This document shows, in pieces, positions 1 through 7,272 of a DNA stretch of 50,127 nucleotides. Origin of the DNA: Planctomycetota bacterium (GTDB lineage Bacteria; Planctomycetota; Uabimicrobiia; Uabimicrobiales; JABWCH01). The notes below the pieces were generated by a model that was not told where the DNA came from, made no database searches, and saw only the letters and a list, made by a program, of their open reading frames with translations. The DNA lies in the NCBI GenBank assembly GCA_017993505.1, contig JAGOMP010000019.1, forward strand, positions 1-50,127, read 5' to 3'. Position 1 is the stretch's first letter. Every line of letters begins with the position of its first letter. Both the position numbers and the translations under genes were made by a program.

Positions 1-297
1 TGCCCCAGAGCAACTTCCACTCCCCAGAGCAAATCTCCTCCCCAGAGCAACTGACACTGCCCCAGAGCAAATTTCCTCCCCAGAGCAACTGACACTGCCC
101 CAGAGCAAATTTCCACTCCTCAGAGCAAATCTCCTCCCCAGAGCAAATCACCTCCCCAGAGCAACTGACACTGCCCCAGAGCAAATTTCCACTCCTCAGA
201 GCAAATCTCCTCCCCAGAGCAAATTTCCACTCCTCAGAGCAAATCTCCCCAGAGCAAATCTCCCCAGAGCAAATTCCACTCCCCAGAGCAATAAAGA
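1..297. repeat. Degenerate tandem repeat, core CYCCAGAGCAA, about 16 copies
   Basis: The octamer CAGAGCAA recurs about 16 times at 14-20 bp spacing, separated by variable linkers such as ATTTCCACTC, ATCTCCT and CTGACACTGC. The linkers alternate in higher-order blocks, so unit amplification has occurred more than once. It is far more C-rich than its surroundings. A related element in the opposite orientation (TTGCTCAGGGG) is near 649. The repeat extends beyond the left edge. Confidence 0.9.
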
Positions 298-307
298 TAA
301 GCAATAA
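2..307 (+). CDS. 3' end of a repetitive Pro/Gln/Ser/Ala-rich protein (partial, cut by window edge)
   Basis: Plus frame 2 is open from the window edge to a TAA at 305-307 (about 101 codons), while the other plus frames I checked hit TGA inside the repeat. The residues are low-complexity blocks such as PEQ, PQSK, PRAN and LPRA, ending QSNKDKQ. An intrinsic terminator begins at the stop codon (306-336), which supports a real plus-strand gene end. The product is probably a disordered tail. The body of the protein lies outside the window, so no function can be given. The region could alternatively be non-coding repeat DNA that happens to be open in one frame. Confidence 0.5.
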   Translation, partial: APEQLPLPRANLLPRATDTAPEQISSPEQLTLPQSKFPLLRANLLPRANHLPRATDTAPEQISTPQSKSPPQSKFPLLRANLPRANLPRANSTPQSNKDKQ

Positions 308-336
308 AGATACAATCAATTCCTTGTATCTTTTTA
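306..336 (+). terminator. Intrinsic terminator of the repetitive-protein gene
   Basis: Ten-bp stem AAAGATACAA (306-315) / TTGTATCTTT (324-333) with an 8-nt loop, followed by Ts. It starts right at the stop codon of the partial plus-strand gene. Confidence 0.75.
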
Positions 337-365
337 GTAGTAGTTTTTTTAGTTTTAGTCACTTT

Positions 366-660
366 TTATGTTGTTGCTTTCTTGATGGTAGTTATTTTTG
401 ATTTTGCTACTTTTTTACTGGTTGTTTTTTTGATAACTACTTTTTTTATAGTTCGTTTTTATATAATGGGAATGAAATCGTAAATTTGTGTTTCTGTTTC
501 ATTGTTGTCTATTTTCTTTGTTTTTCTAATTTTTACTTTTATTTATTTATTTTCTTTATTGTCTGTATCTTTATTATCTATTTCCGTGTGTTCTGTGGTT
601 TGTTTTTTTGTGTTTTCTTTTTCTGTGGTTTGCTATGGATAGGAAATGTTGCTCAGGGGT
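366..660 (-). pseudogene. Decayed Lys/Thr/Asn-rich reading frame, possibly a histone-H1-like tail
   Basis: On the minus strand two consecutive open stretches are Lys/Thr/Glu/Asn-rich. About 650 to 472 reads like TEKENTKKQTTEHTEID with one stop. About 461 to 366 reads like KKVVIKKTTSKKVAKSK and ends at TAA. Downstream, the same frame continues with TKTKKTTTKK before running into the CCCCAGAGCAA repeat. The composition resembles basic H1-like C-terminal tails found in many bacteria, but there is no start codon with a ribosome binding site and several stops. I therefore regard it as a remnant or as biased non-coding DNA. Confidence 0.3.
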
Positions 661-810
661 AGAAAATTTTTTTCTAGGGGGAAAAATTTTCTAGGAAGAA
701 AGATGCTCTAGAACTAGGTAATAAGCACATCAGAAAAAAAAACAATTCCAAATGCAATATGGAATAAGGAATTAAATTTTTTATTATTCCTATCATTTGA
801 ATATATTGCA

Positions 811-819
811 TGATATAAT
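811..819 (+). promoter_or_regulatory. Extended -10 promoter for the symporter gene
   Basis: TGATATAAT at 811-819 is a perfect TGN-TATAAT extended -10. No good -35 is seen 17 bp upstream. The predicted start near 826 would give a leader of about 160 nt that carries the three 42-bp repeats. Confidence 0.5.
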
Positions 820-857
820 AGGCAACAAAATTTTTTCAATATATTGTTTTATTATTA

Positions 858-985
858 GATGTATTGGAGTTGTTAGCAAGATATATCTAGAATTCAAGGG
901 ATGTATTGGAGTTGTTAGCAAGATATATCTAGAATTCAAGGGATGTATTGGAGTGACAAGATACATCGGGGATTAAAGGTATCTT
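858..985 (+). repeat. Three 42-bp tandem repeats directly before the symporter start
   Basis: Units begin GATGTATTGGAGT at 858, 900 and 942 (exact 42-bp period). The first two are essentially identical. The third has lost several bases after GGAGT and diverges into the presumed ribosome binding region (AAAGG near 975-979) before ATG 986. Confidence 0.9.
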
Positions 986-2548
986 ATGAATATATTATCT
1001 AAAAAAAAGATTTTATCTATTTCCTTTTTTGTTGCCTTATTTATGGGAATAGTGTATGGTTTGCTTTTATTTTTTTATCCGCAAACTTTACCTAGGCTTG
1101 TAGAGTCTACTGTATGGAATGCTGTATTAGGAATTGGAAGCACTTTTTTATTGTTTTTTATCTCTTCTATTTTATTTATTATTTACAAGGAAGTATATAG
1201 TCGTGTTTTTGTAGGGCTTGTAGCTGGTGTTTTGTTTGGTCTTTTGTTTGGATCAACATATACTATGTATGTCGCTCCCGTAGGTGATATTTTTCTAAGA
1301 TTGATTCAATTATTAGTAATTCCTCTTGTTTTTGCTTCGTTATGTTTAGGAATTGTCAATTTAGGTGATGTCAAGAAGATTGGTCGCATTGGTGGTAAAA
1401 CGATAGTATATTATATGGGTACTACATTGCTTGCCATTACAATTGGTGTTGTAGTTGCCAATGTAATTAAGCCTGGTACATATATGTCGAAAGAGACAAA
1501 AGAAGAATATGTATTAAAATACCAACAAGAAGTGGAAACAAAGACAACGCAAACACAAGAATCTCAGTTAGCAATGACAATTGGTACAGCTTTGATTGAG
1601 GAGCAAAATTTATCTGAGGAAGAAAAAAAAGTTTTTCTTGAAAAGTATAGTAAGAGGATTGAAGAAGAATGTCAAGTTTCTATGGAAGATTCTTTTTCAA
1701 TTAGTCAAACTTTAGTGAATATTGTTCCTAAAAATCCTTTTCAACCGCTTGTTAATGATGATATGTTGCAAGTTATTTTTTTATCTATTATGTTTGGTCT
1801 TCTTTTAGCACATATTCAGCAAGATAAGCGTGAAATTTTAGAAAAAGGAATTGAGGGCCTCAATGATACGATGATGATTTTTGTTACTTGGGTTATGAAG
1901 TTAGCTCCTTGGGGTGTTTTTGCTTTAATGGCAAAAATTGTTTCTCAAGTTGGATTTTCTATTTTACAGTCGTTGTTTGTGTATATGTTAGTTGTACTTT
2001 CTGGGCTAGTATTGCATATGGTTATTGTTTATGGCTCTGTTTTATGGCTAGTAGCTCGAATATCGATTATTACATTTTTGAAAAAAATAAAGTCTGTTAT
2101 TTTAATTTCTTTTTCTACAAGTAGTAGTTGTGCTACGATTCCTGTTTCTATGAATTGTGTAGAAAAAGAATTTAATGTTACGCCTACTATTTCTAGTTTT
2201 GTGATTCCACTAGGTGCCACGATTAATATGGATGGAACTGGTTTATACCAAGGTGTTGCTACGATTTTTATTGCCCAAGTGTATAATATACCATTAGATA
2301 TTTGGGGTCAATTGACGATTATTCTTACAGCAACTCTTGCTTCTATTGGTACTGCTGGTGTTCCTGGTGTGGGTATTATTATTCTTACCATGGTTTTAAA
2401 ATCTGTAAATGTCCCTATAGAGGGAATTGCACTTATTATCGGAGTCGATAGAGTTTTGGACATGTGTCGCACAGTTCTCAATGTTATGGGAGATCTTTGT
2501 GCTTCTGTTGTTGTACAAAATTCTGAATGGAAACGAGAGAAAAAATAG
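986..2548 (+). CDS. Dicarboxylate/amino acid:cation symporter (DAACS family)
   Basis: This is an inner-membrane secondary transporter that would import C4-dicarboxylates, glutamate or aspartate with Na+ or H+. Family motifs are visible: the serine-rich loop STSSSCATIP (about 377-386), NMDGTGLY (about 414-421) and the C-terminal DRVLDMCRTVLNVMGD (about 488-503). At 520 residues it is about 80-100 longer than GltP/DctA. The extra length is two predicted membrane helices at the N-terminus (residues 10-32 and 45-67) and a charged, Glu/Lys-rich insertion at about 168-230 between early helices. The ATG at 986 follows a weak AAAGG. A terminator follows at 2566. The gene appears monocistronic. The substrate cannot be fixed from sequence. 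Confidence 0.9.
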   Translation: MNILSKKKILSISFFVALFMGIVYGLLLFFYPQTLPRLVESTVWNAVLGIGSTFLLFFISSILFIIYKEVYSRVFVGLVAGVLFGLLFGSTYTMYVAPVGDIFLRLIQLLVIPLVFASLCLGIVNLGDVKKIGRIGGKTIVYYMGTTLLAITIGVVVANVIKPGTYMSKETKEEYVLKYQQEVETKTTQTQESQLAMTIGTALIEEQNLSEEEKKVFLEKYSKRIEEECQVSMEDSFSISQTLVNIVPKNPFQPLVNDDMLQVIFLSIMFGLLLAHIQQDKREILEKGIEGLNDTMMIFVTWVMKLAPWGVFALMAKIVSQVGFSILQSLFVYMLVVLSGLVLHMVIVYGSVLWLVARISIITFLKKIKSVILISFSTSSSCATIPVSMNCVEKEFNVTPTISSFVIPLGATINMDGTGLYQGVATIFIAQVYNIPLDIWGQLTIILTATLASIGTAGVPGVGIIILTMVLKSVNVPIEGIALIIGVDRVLDMCRTVLNVMGDLCASVVVQNSEWKREKK

Positions 2549-2565
2549 CTTGTTTTTTATGAAAG

Positions 2566-2592
2566 AGCGTGTTTTTTGACACGCTTTTTTAT
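2566..2592 (+). terminator. Terminator after the symporter gene
   Basis: Stem AGCGTGT (2566-2572) / ACACGCT (2579-2585) with a short T-rich loop and a following T run. Confidence 0.8.
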
Positions 2593-2594
2593 TA

Positions 2595-2676
2595 TATTTA
2601 GAAAGAATAATATGTGAGAAGTGGCTTTGTATTTATTTTATTTAGAAAGAGTATGTTATGAAGTGGATTTGTATTA
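2595..2676 (+). repeat. Duplicated gene start upstream of the propeller gene
   Basis: TATTTAGAAAGA plus the following AAGTGG.TTTGTATT occur twice (2595-2635 and 2639-2676). The second copy contains the real start codon ATG 2658 and its first codons. In the upstream copy the start codon is lost (GTGAGAAGTGG). This is a tandem duplication of a 5' gene end. Confidence 0.8.
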
Positions 2677-3926
2677 TTTTGTATTGCTACATTGTGTTAC
2701 AGGCACAAGGATTGTTAGAACATGTACAATGGGAAGATATGGAAACAGTGCAACCAAATTCTGATGTAACGATTCCGCAGGACGCTTTAGATGTTCAAAG
2801 TTTATCTCATGGTTTTTCACAACCTAGGATAGAATATTTTCAGAACCTTGATTTTCCACATCGTGGTGTTTCTATGCCTCAATGGTCTTTTGATGGAAAA
2901 TGGTTAGCAGTTCAATATAAACCAGTAGACAGACGCACAGCATATGCTTTGAGGTTATTTTATTTTCAAGATATTCCTTATACAGAATATGATTTGCAAG
3001 AAACATATAAAGCAAGTAAGTTATTTCATTCATTTTGTTGGTCGCCCATGAATGAATTTTGTGCTATCAATGCAAATTTTCAATTGTATTGGGGGCAGGT
3101 AGAAACAAATACAAAAGGTACGATTCTCATGCATCCTTTGTTAAAAGAGCAAGAAAATATTACGCATCCTAGTTGGATAGATCAAGATCATGTTAGTTAT
3201 ATAGTAGGAAGTCAAATTCATATTGCAAGATTGACGCAAGAAATTCCAAGAAAAATTAAGGAAAGTTGGCAAATTCAATCTAAGAATATTTCTTCTGTAT
3301 TTTATTTTCGTCCTTATAAAAATAAGATTCTTTTAAGTGGAAATACTTATAATGGTGCAAGTTTGCATATTTTACATTTAAGTGAAGATTATAAAACAAT
3401 CATAGAATCTAAGGAATTGGCACAGGGGATTTTTAAGTTGCCAGAATGGAATCAAACTGGTACAAAAGCTTTGATTTATGAATTGAAAAATATTAATGAA
3501 CAATCTGCTGCACAAGAGATGTATTTATATTTATATACATTAGAAGGATACGGCCCAATTTTACCAAATAATCCTACAATACAAAATCAAGAAAAAGAAC
3601 CGCAACATGATTATTTAGGAGCAACATGGGCAACATGGAAAGGATCAAAAGGAGAAAATTTAGAGGGAACTCTTCATTTTTTTAAACAAATCGAACATTC
3701 TACTTCAGGTCAAACATTTAATTTTGTAACATTTTCTAACCCTAAACAACCTACAATGTATGAAACAATTTCTTTAGATATGAATCAGTTTCCTATTCAT
3801 TTTGGACGAGGACGACGAATTGCTTTTGCACGAAATAATTCGCCACTTGTTGCTTATACATATTATGATGCTGGTCAACAAAAAACAATTTTATATATTG
3901 CATTGTTGAACTTTTTTACACGGTAA
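2658..3926 (+). CDS. Secreted TolB/WD40-like beta-propeller protein of unknown function
   Basis: A 422-residue product with a short N-terminal hydrophobic segment (residues 3-19) that looks like a signal peptide without a lipobox. The body shows repeated blade-like motifs of the PD40/TolB type: PQWSFDGKWLAVQY (about 75), FCWSPMNEFCAI (about 126), PSWIDQDHVSYI (about 171) and PEWNQTGTKALIYE (about 266). These suggest a periplasmic or surface beta-propeller. No Pal/Tol partner genes are nearby, so equating it with TolB is not justified. The start is set by the duplicated AAAGAGTATGTT leader, which has no strong Shine-Dalgarno. It converges on yidC with bidirectional terminators between. Confidence 0.6.
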   Translation: MKWICIILYCYIVLQAQGLLEHVQWEDMETVQPNSDVTIPQDALDVQSLSHGFSQPRIEYFQNLDFPHRGVSMPQWSFDGKWLAVQYKPVDRRTAYALRLFYFQDIPYTEYDLQETYKASKLFHSFCWSPMNEFCAINANFQLYWGQVETNTKGTILMHPLLKEQENITHPSWIDQDHVSYIVGSQIHIARLTQEIPRKIKESWQIQSKNISSVFYFRPYKNKILLSGNTYNGASLHILHLSEDYKTIIESKELAQGIFKLPEWNQTGTKALIYELKNINEQSAAQEMYLYLYTLEGYGPILPNNPTIQNQEKEPQHDYLGATWATWKGSKGENLEGTLHFFKQIEHSTSGQTFNFVTFSNPKQPTMYETISLDMNQFPIHFGRGRRIAFARNNSPLVAYTYYDAGQQKTILYIALLNFFTR

Positions 3927-3930
3927 AAAA

Positions 3931-3959
3931 AGTAGGTAGCTATTGCAAATCTACCTACT
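3931..3959. terminator. Bidirectional hairpin terminator
   Basis: Perfect 9-bp stem AGTAGGTAG (3931-3939) / CTACCTACT (3951-3959). On the minus strand it is followed by a run of seven Ts, on the plus strand by a weaker T-rich tail. It lies between convergent genes. Confidence 0.7.
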
Positions 3960-3972
3960 CTGATTTTCTATG

Positions 3973-4088
3973 TAGACAATGATCTTTTGAACTTGATAAA
4001 AACAAAAGATTGTCTCATTAGTTATGATCTTTTGCACTGGCTAAATCAAAAGAGAGTGTACGTGATGGATTCTGTACACTCTCTTTTT
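3973..4088. terminator. Two further hairpins between convergent genes
   Basis: A bulged stem AGACAAT..CTTTTG / CAAAAGATTGTCT covers about 3973-4015. A perfect 11-bp stem AGAGAGTGTAC (4051-4061) / GTACACTCTCT (4074-4084) is followed by Ts on both strands. The second is the likely terminator of yidC (minus). The segment ATGATCTTTTG occurs twice (near 3979 and 4025). Confidence 0.7.
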
Positions 4089-4095
4089 AGAAAAG

Positions 4096-5937
4096 TTATA
4101 TACGAGCAAGTTGGCGTCTAATTACTATTTGTTCTATGATACTCAATAAGTTCATAATCATCCAATATAATACAAGACCTGAGGCAACATTGTAGAACAT
4201 GAATCCAAATACAATCGACATGATGGTAAACATTTTTTGCTGTTGTTGCATTTGAGGATCGTCTGGTTTGGGGGCAAGTTTTTGTTGAACGACCCAAACA
4301 ATCGTCATTACAATGGGAAGTAAGTTGAAGTAATCGCCTAAGAAAATAACAGGTTGAGAAAATTGGAAGAGTTTGTCAGGTTGAGATAAGTCAGCAATCC
4401 ATAAGAATGGTGCTTGTCGTAAGTGAACAGAATAGTAAAGGGCTTGGTATAGACCAAAGAATATAGGAAGTTGTAGGAAAATAGGTAAACAGCCTCCAAC
4501 AGGGATAGGGTTGATATCGTGTTTTTTATACAATGCCATTGTTTCTTGGCTGAGTTTGTTTTTATCGTTTTTATATCGTTCCTGGAGTCTTTTTAGTTCT
4601 GGTTGGAATTCCTGCATTTTCTTTTGGTATGTTTGCATGGAAATTTGTTGTTTTCTTGTGAGTGGAAATAAACAAATTTTTATGAGAATAGTTAAACAAA
4701 TAATGGCAACACCATAATTATGAAACCAAGAGTAGAAAATATTTAAGATAAGCAGAAGGAATTTGCTAATAATACCAAAAAATCCATAGTCATCTACTGC
4801 AGTGTAGGTAGGATGAACTTTACTAAGAGCTTCTTTTGTAGATACATGGAAATCATATGTTAATGTATGTATTTCATCAGGGGCAAGTTGTATTGTTTGG
4901 GTATTTAAAATAAGTTTTGTTTGTCGTATTGGATCTAAAGTTTTTCTATCAACAGTTTCACCATATTGTTTATGTAAAGCAATAGTTGCATCAATCCATT
5001 CTTGATCAGGTCGAAAACAAAGGGAGGTTGCCGAATAGATTTGTTCTGGGTTTTGTACATGTAAAACAAATCCAAAATAACGATTGACATGAGACATCCA
5101 AGCTACATGTTCTTGAAAATTGATTTTATCAGTGATTGCATCATCATATTTAAAATCTTTGAATAAAGGTTGCCCATGCTGATTAGGATACATGAAGTAG
5201 GAGTAATATGTTCGCTGAAATTCATGATAATTGCCTTCTAGTGCCAATCCAGCTGCACCTGTAATGTGATAGAATTTATTTTGTATTTGTTGTGTTGTGT
5301 TATTGAGTTGAATTTTTCCTTGCCATTTATAATGATTTTCATCATGGTCAAAGATAAATATTTTTTTATAGATAATCCCATTGATAGGTCCTAGAGTAAA
5401 TATGAGTTCTTTTGTTTCTTGGTCAAATTTTTTCTCTACATCCCAAACCATTTGATTGACTTGAACTTTTGTTTTTACATTATTGATAAGAACAGTTTCT
5501 TCACTTAATAGTTCTAGAGAATGATGATAATCAGAGTACCTAGGAATGACAGTCAACCATTTGGAAAAAGCATCTTGTTCCTTTGTTTTATCAACTAAAG
5601 GTGTAAAATATTCTTTCAATTGTAATTGGATTAAATTCGCTCCTTTTGTACTCCATTGCATTCTATATTTATCTGTTTCAATAAAGAAAGTTTCTTCTTT
5701 TTTATCTTCTTGAATTTGTATAGGTTGTTCATGAACTGGTTCTGTAGGTAATATACTTTTATCTGGGATTTGTTGTGTTGTTTGTGGGATTGTTTGTGGA
5801 ACAGTTTGTTGTTGCGTTGTATGGATAGGTAGTGGTGGTTTGTTTTTTTCCTGTTTAGATTGGATATATTGCATCCAAAGGGCACTGAAAAGAAAGGACA
5901 GTACGATTGCTAAAAAGAATCTTTTTTCTGGAGACAT
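4096..5937 (-). CDS. yidC: YidC/Oxa1 membrane protein insertase
   Basis: Inserts and folds inner-membrane proteins, alone or with SecYEG. The 613-residue length fits the Gram-negative form: an N-terminal signal-anchor (about 5-24), a Gln/Pro/Thr-rich linker (about 30-75), a large periplasmic beta domain (about 80-380), then the Oxa1 core from about 390 with LTILIKICLFPLTRKQ, which carries the conserved core Arg, and GGCLPIFLQLPIFFGLYQAL. The last helices end at RRQLARI. Start ATG 5937 has AGGAAA upstream. It is not next to rnpA-yidD, which lie at 40904-41598 on the other strand. A terminator separates it from the upstream phosphoesterase gene. Confidence 0.97.
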   Translation of the reverse strand: MSPEKRFFLAIVLSFLFSALWMQYIQSKQEKNKPPLPIHTTQQQTVPQTIPQTTQQIPDKSILPTEPVHEQPIQIQEDKKEETFFIETDKYRMQWSTKGANLIQLQLKEYFTPLVDKTKEQDAFSKWLTVIPRYSDYHHSLELLSEETVLINNVKTKVQVNQMVWDVEKKFDQETKELIFTLGPINGIIYKKIFIFDHDENHYKWQGKIQLNNTTQQIQNKFYHITGAAGLALEGNYHEFQRTYYSYFMYPNQHGQPLFKDFKYDDAITDKINFQEHVAWMSHVNRYFGFVLHVQNPEQIYSATSLCFRPDQEWIDATIALHKQYGETVDRKTLDPIRQTKLILNTQTIQLAPDEIHTLTYDFHVSTKEALSKVHPTYTAVDDYGFFGIISKFLLLILNIFYSWFHNYGVAIICLTILIKICLFPLTRKQQISMQTYQKKMQEFQPELKRLQERYKNDKNKLSQETMALYKKHDINPIPVGGCLPIFLQLPIFFGLYQALYYSVHLRQAPFLWIADLSQPDKLFQFSQPVIFLGDYFNLLPIVMTIVWVVQQKLAPKPDDPQMQQQQKMFTIMSIVFGFMFYNVASGLVLYWMIMNLLSIIEQIVIRRQLARI

Positions 5938-5970
5938 TCTATTTCCTAACTAGTTATTTTTGTATAAAAA

Positions 5971-5996
5971 AAAGCATATCCATTGGACATGCCTTT
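5971..5996 (-). terminator. Terminator of the phosphoesterase gene
   Basis: Imperfect stem AAAGCATATCCA / TGGACATGCCTTT. Read on the minus strand it is followed by a long T run. It lies between the phosphoesterase stop (6094) and the yidC start. Confidence 0.7.
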
Positions 5997-6093
5997 TGAC
6001 TTTATTTGTGGAGAGTTTAATTTCTCATGTTTGTATTGCATTTTTGACACAAATGAATATTCTTCTTTTTAAGACAGATTATTTAAAAGAATT

Positions 6094-6855
6094 TTATCTT
6101 CCTTCTTCTAAACGTACAGCAAGATAATCTGCTAAATCTTCAACTTGTCGTATTTTTTCCATAGTAGCTTTATAATCATAAGGGATTCTACGCCATTCAA
6201 TGGTACTTCCATCAAACCATACATAGCAGGCATTATTATCGCCATCGCGTGGTTGCCCAACAGACCCTATGTTGACAAGTTTTTTTCCTGGTTTAGAATT
6301 TAAGTCAAATTTATTATCTAGATTTTTTGTATAATGAAATTCTAAATCTTCTGTGAAAATGCCAGGAATATGAGTATGACCAGCAAAACATATTTCTGCA
6401 TCATCAAATTCTTTAAATATAGATTCTAGTTTGGCTGAATCTTTTATATCTTTTGGAAGAACATATTCTCGAGTTGGTTGGCGTGGTGAACCATGTACAT
6501 AAAGAAGATTGTCTTCCCGTACTCGTTTTCTTAAATCACCTAAAAAATCCCATAATTGGTAATTTTCTTCTTTATCATATTCTTCTGAATTGAGCTGTTC
6601 ACGTGTCCAATCAATGGCTCGGCGGGCTTTAGGAGTAAAATCTTCTGCATTAAATAGAACCGCTTCCTCATGATTGCCACAAAGGGTAAATTCTACATGT
6701 TCTTGTATTAATTTAATGCATTCACGAGGGTCAGGGCCATAACCAATAACATCTCCTAAACAATATATTTTTTTAATGTTATTTGCATGAATGTCATCTA
6801 GAACCGCTCGTAATGCTTCAGTATTTGCATGGATATCAGATATTAATGCTATCAA
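6094..6855 (-). CDS. Calcineurin-like metallophosphoesterase (YfcE/MJ0936-like)
   Basis: A cytosolic two-metal phosphoesterase of 253 residues. All metal-ligand motifs are present in order: DIHAN (residues 7-11), GDVIGYGPDPREC (about 34-46), GNHE (about 60), HGSP (about 121), the GHTH block in FAGHTHIPG (about 157-165) and NIGSVGQPRDGD (about 196-207). This is the single-domain family that includes protein-phosphatase-like and cyclic-nucleotide-acting enzymes; the substrate cannot be read from sequence. A consensus-like promoter is upstream (6963-6991), and the transcript is probably monocistronic with its own terminator. Confidence 0.85.
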   Translation of the reverse strand: MIALISDIHANTEALRAVLDDIHANNIKKIYCLGDVIGYGPDPRECIKLIQEHVEFTLCGNHEEAVLFNAEDFTPKARRAIDWTREQLNSEEYDKEENYQLWDFLGDLRKRVREDNLLYVHGSPRQPTREYVLPKDIKDSAKLESIFKEFDDAEICFAGHTHIPGIFTEDLEFHYTKNLDNKFDLNSKPGKKLVNIGSVGQPRDGDNNACYVWFDGSTIEWRRIPYDYKATMEKIRQVEDLADYLAVRLEEGR

Positions 6856-6962
6856 GCCCGTTCCTCTCCTAAAAATATGAACTAAATTCTAACTATGCTG
6901 ATAAAATTTTTCTTAGTTTGTCTTTCAATTAGAATGAATGAAAGATAGAGTAATATTTTTTT

Positions 6963-6991
6963 ATTCTAAACTATTTTTTTTTGAAAGTCAA
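6963..6991 (-). promoter_or_regulatory. Sigma-70-like promoter of the phosphoesterase gene
   Basis: Minus strand: -35 TTGACT (6991-6986), 17-bp spacer, -10 TAGAAT (6968-6963). Predicted leader about 100 nt. Confidence 0.6.
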
Positions 6992-7050
6992 TGAAAATAT
7001 TCCGACAGTAAGTTTTTACTTTTAAAAAATTATTATCTAAATATTGACTT

Positions 7051-7272
7051 TAGAATCGTTTTGCAAAATCGATTGCTTGTTCTCTTGATCTTGTAGCAAT
7101 TTCTTTCTTATAAATAAACAATTGATTGAAGTTAGAATCGTTTTGCAAAATCGATTGCTTGTTCTCTTGATCTTGTAGCAATTTCTTTCTTATAAATAAA
7201 CAATTAATTGAAGTTAAAATCGTTTTGCAAAATCGATTGCTTGTTCTCTTGATTTGGCAGCAATTTCTTTTT
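7051..7272 (-). repeat. Three tandem 82-bp units that duplicate the 3' end of the amidohydrolase gene
   Basis: TAGAATCGTTTTGCAAAATC starts at 7051 and 7133, with the same segment (TAAAATCG...) at 7215 inside the gene. The period is exactly 82 bp. The two downstream copies are almost identical. Each carries about 50 bp of the last coding codons plus about 30 bp of flank (TTATAAATAAACAATT). Positions 6856-7050 otherwise hold the phosphoesterase promoter and AT-rich DNA. Confidence 0.95.

Larger units (their letters stand above)
308..985. other. Gene-poor leader region before the symporter
   Basis: This 678-bp stretch contains the terminator tail, the decayed Lys-rich frame (366-660), a palindromic segment near 662-692 (GAAAATTTTT / AAAAATTTTC around CTAGGGG), an extended -10 promoter (811-819) and a three-copy 42-bp repeat (858-985). 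No intact gene was recognised. Confidence 0.7.

Noticed and set aside
1..297. C-rich repeat as a CRISPR or phage element
   Set aside because: Units are irregular and overlapping, without unique spacers. One reading frame is open through them and ends at a terminator.
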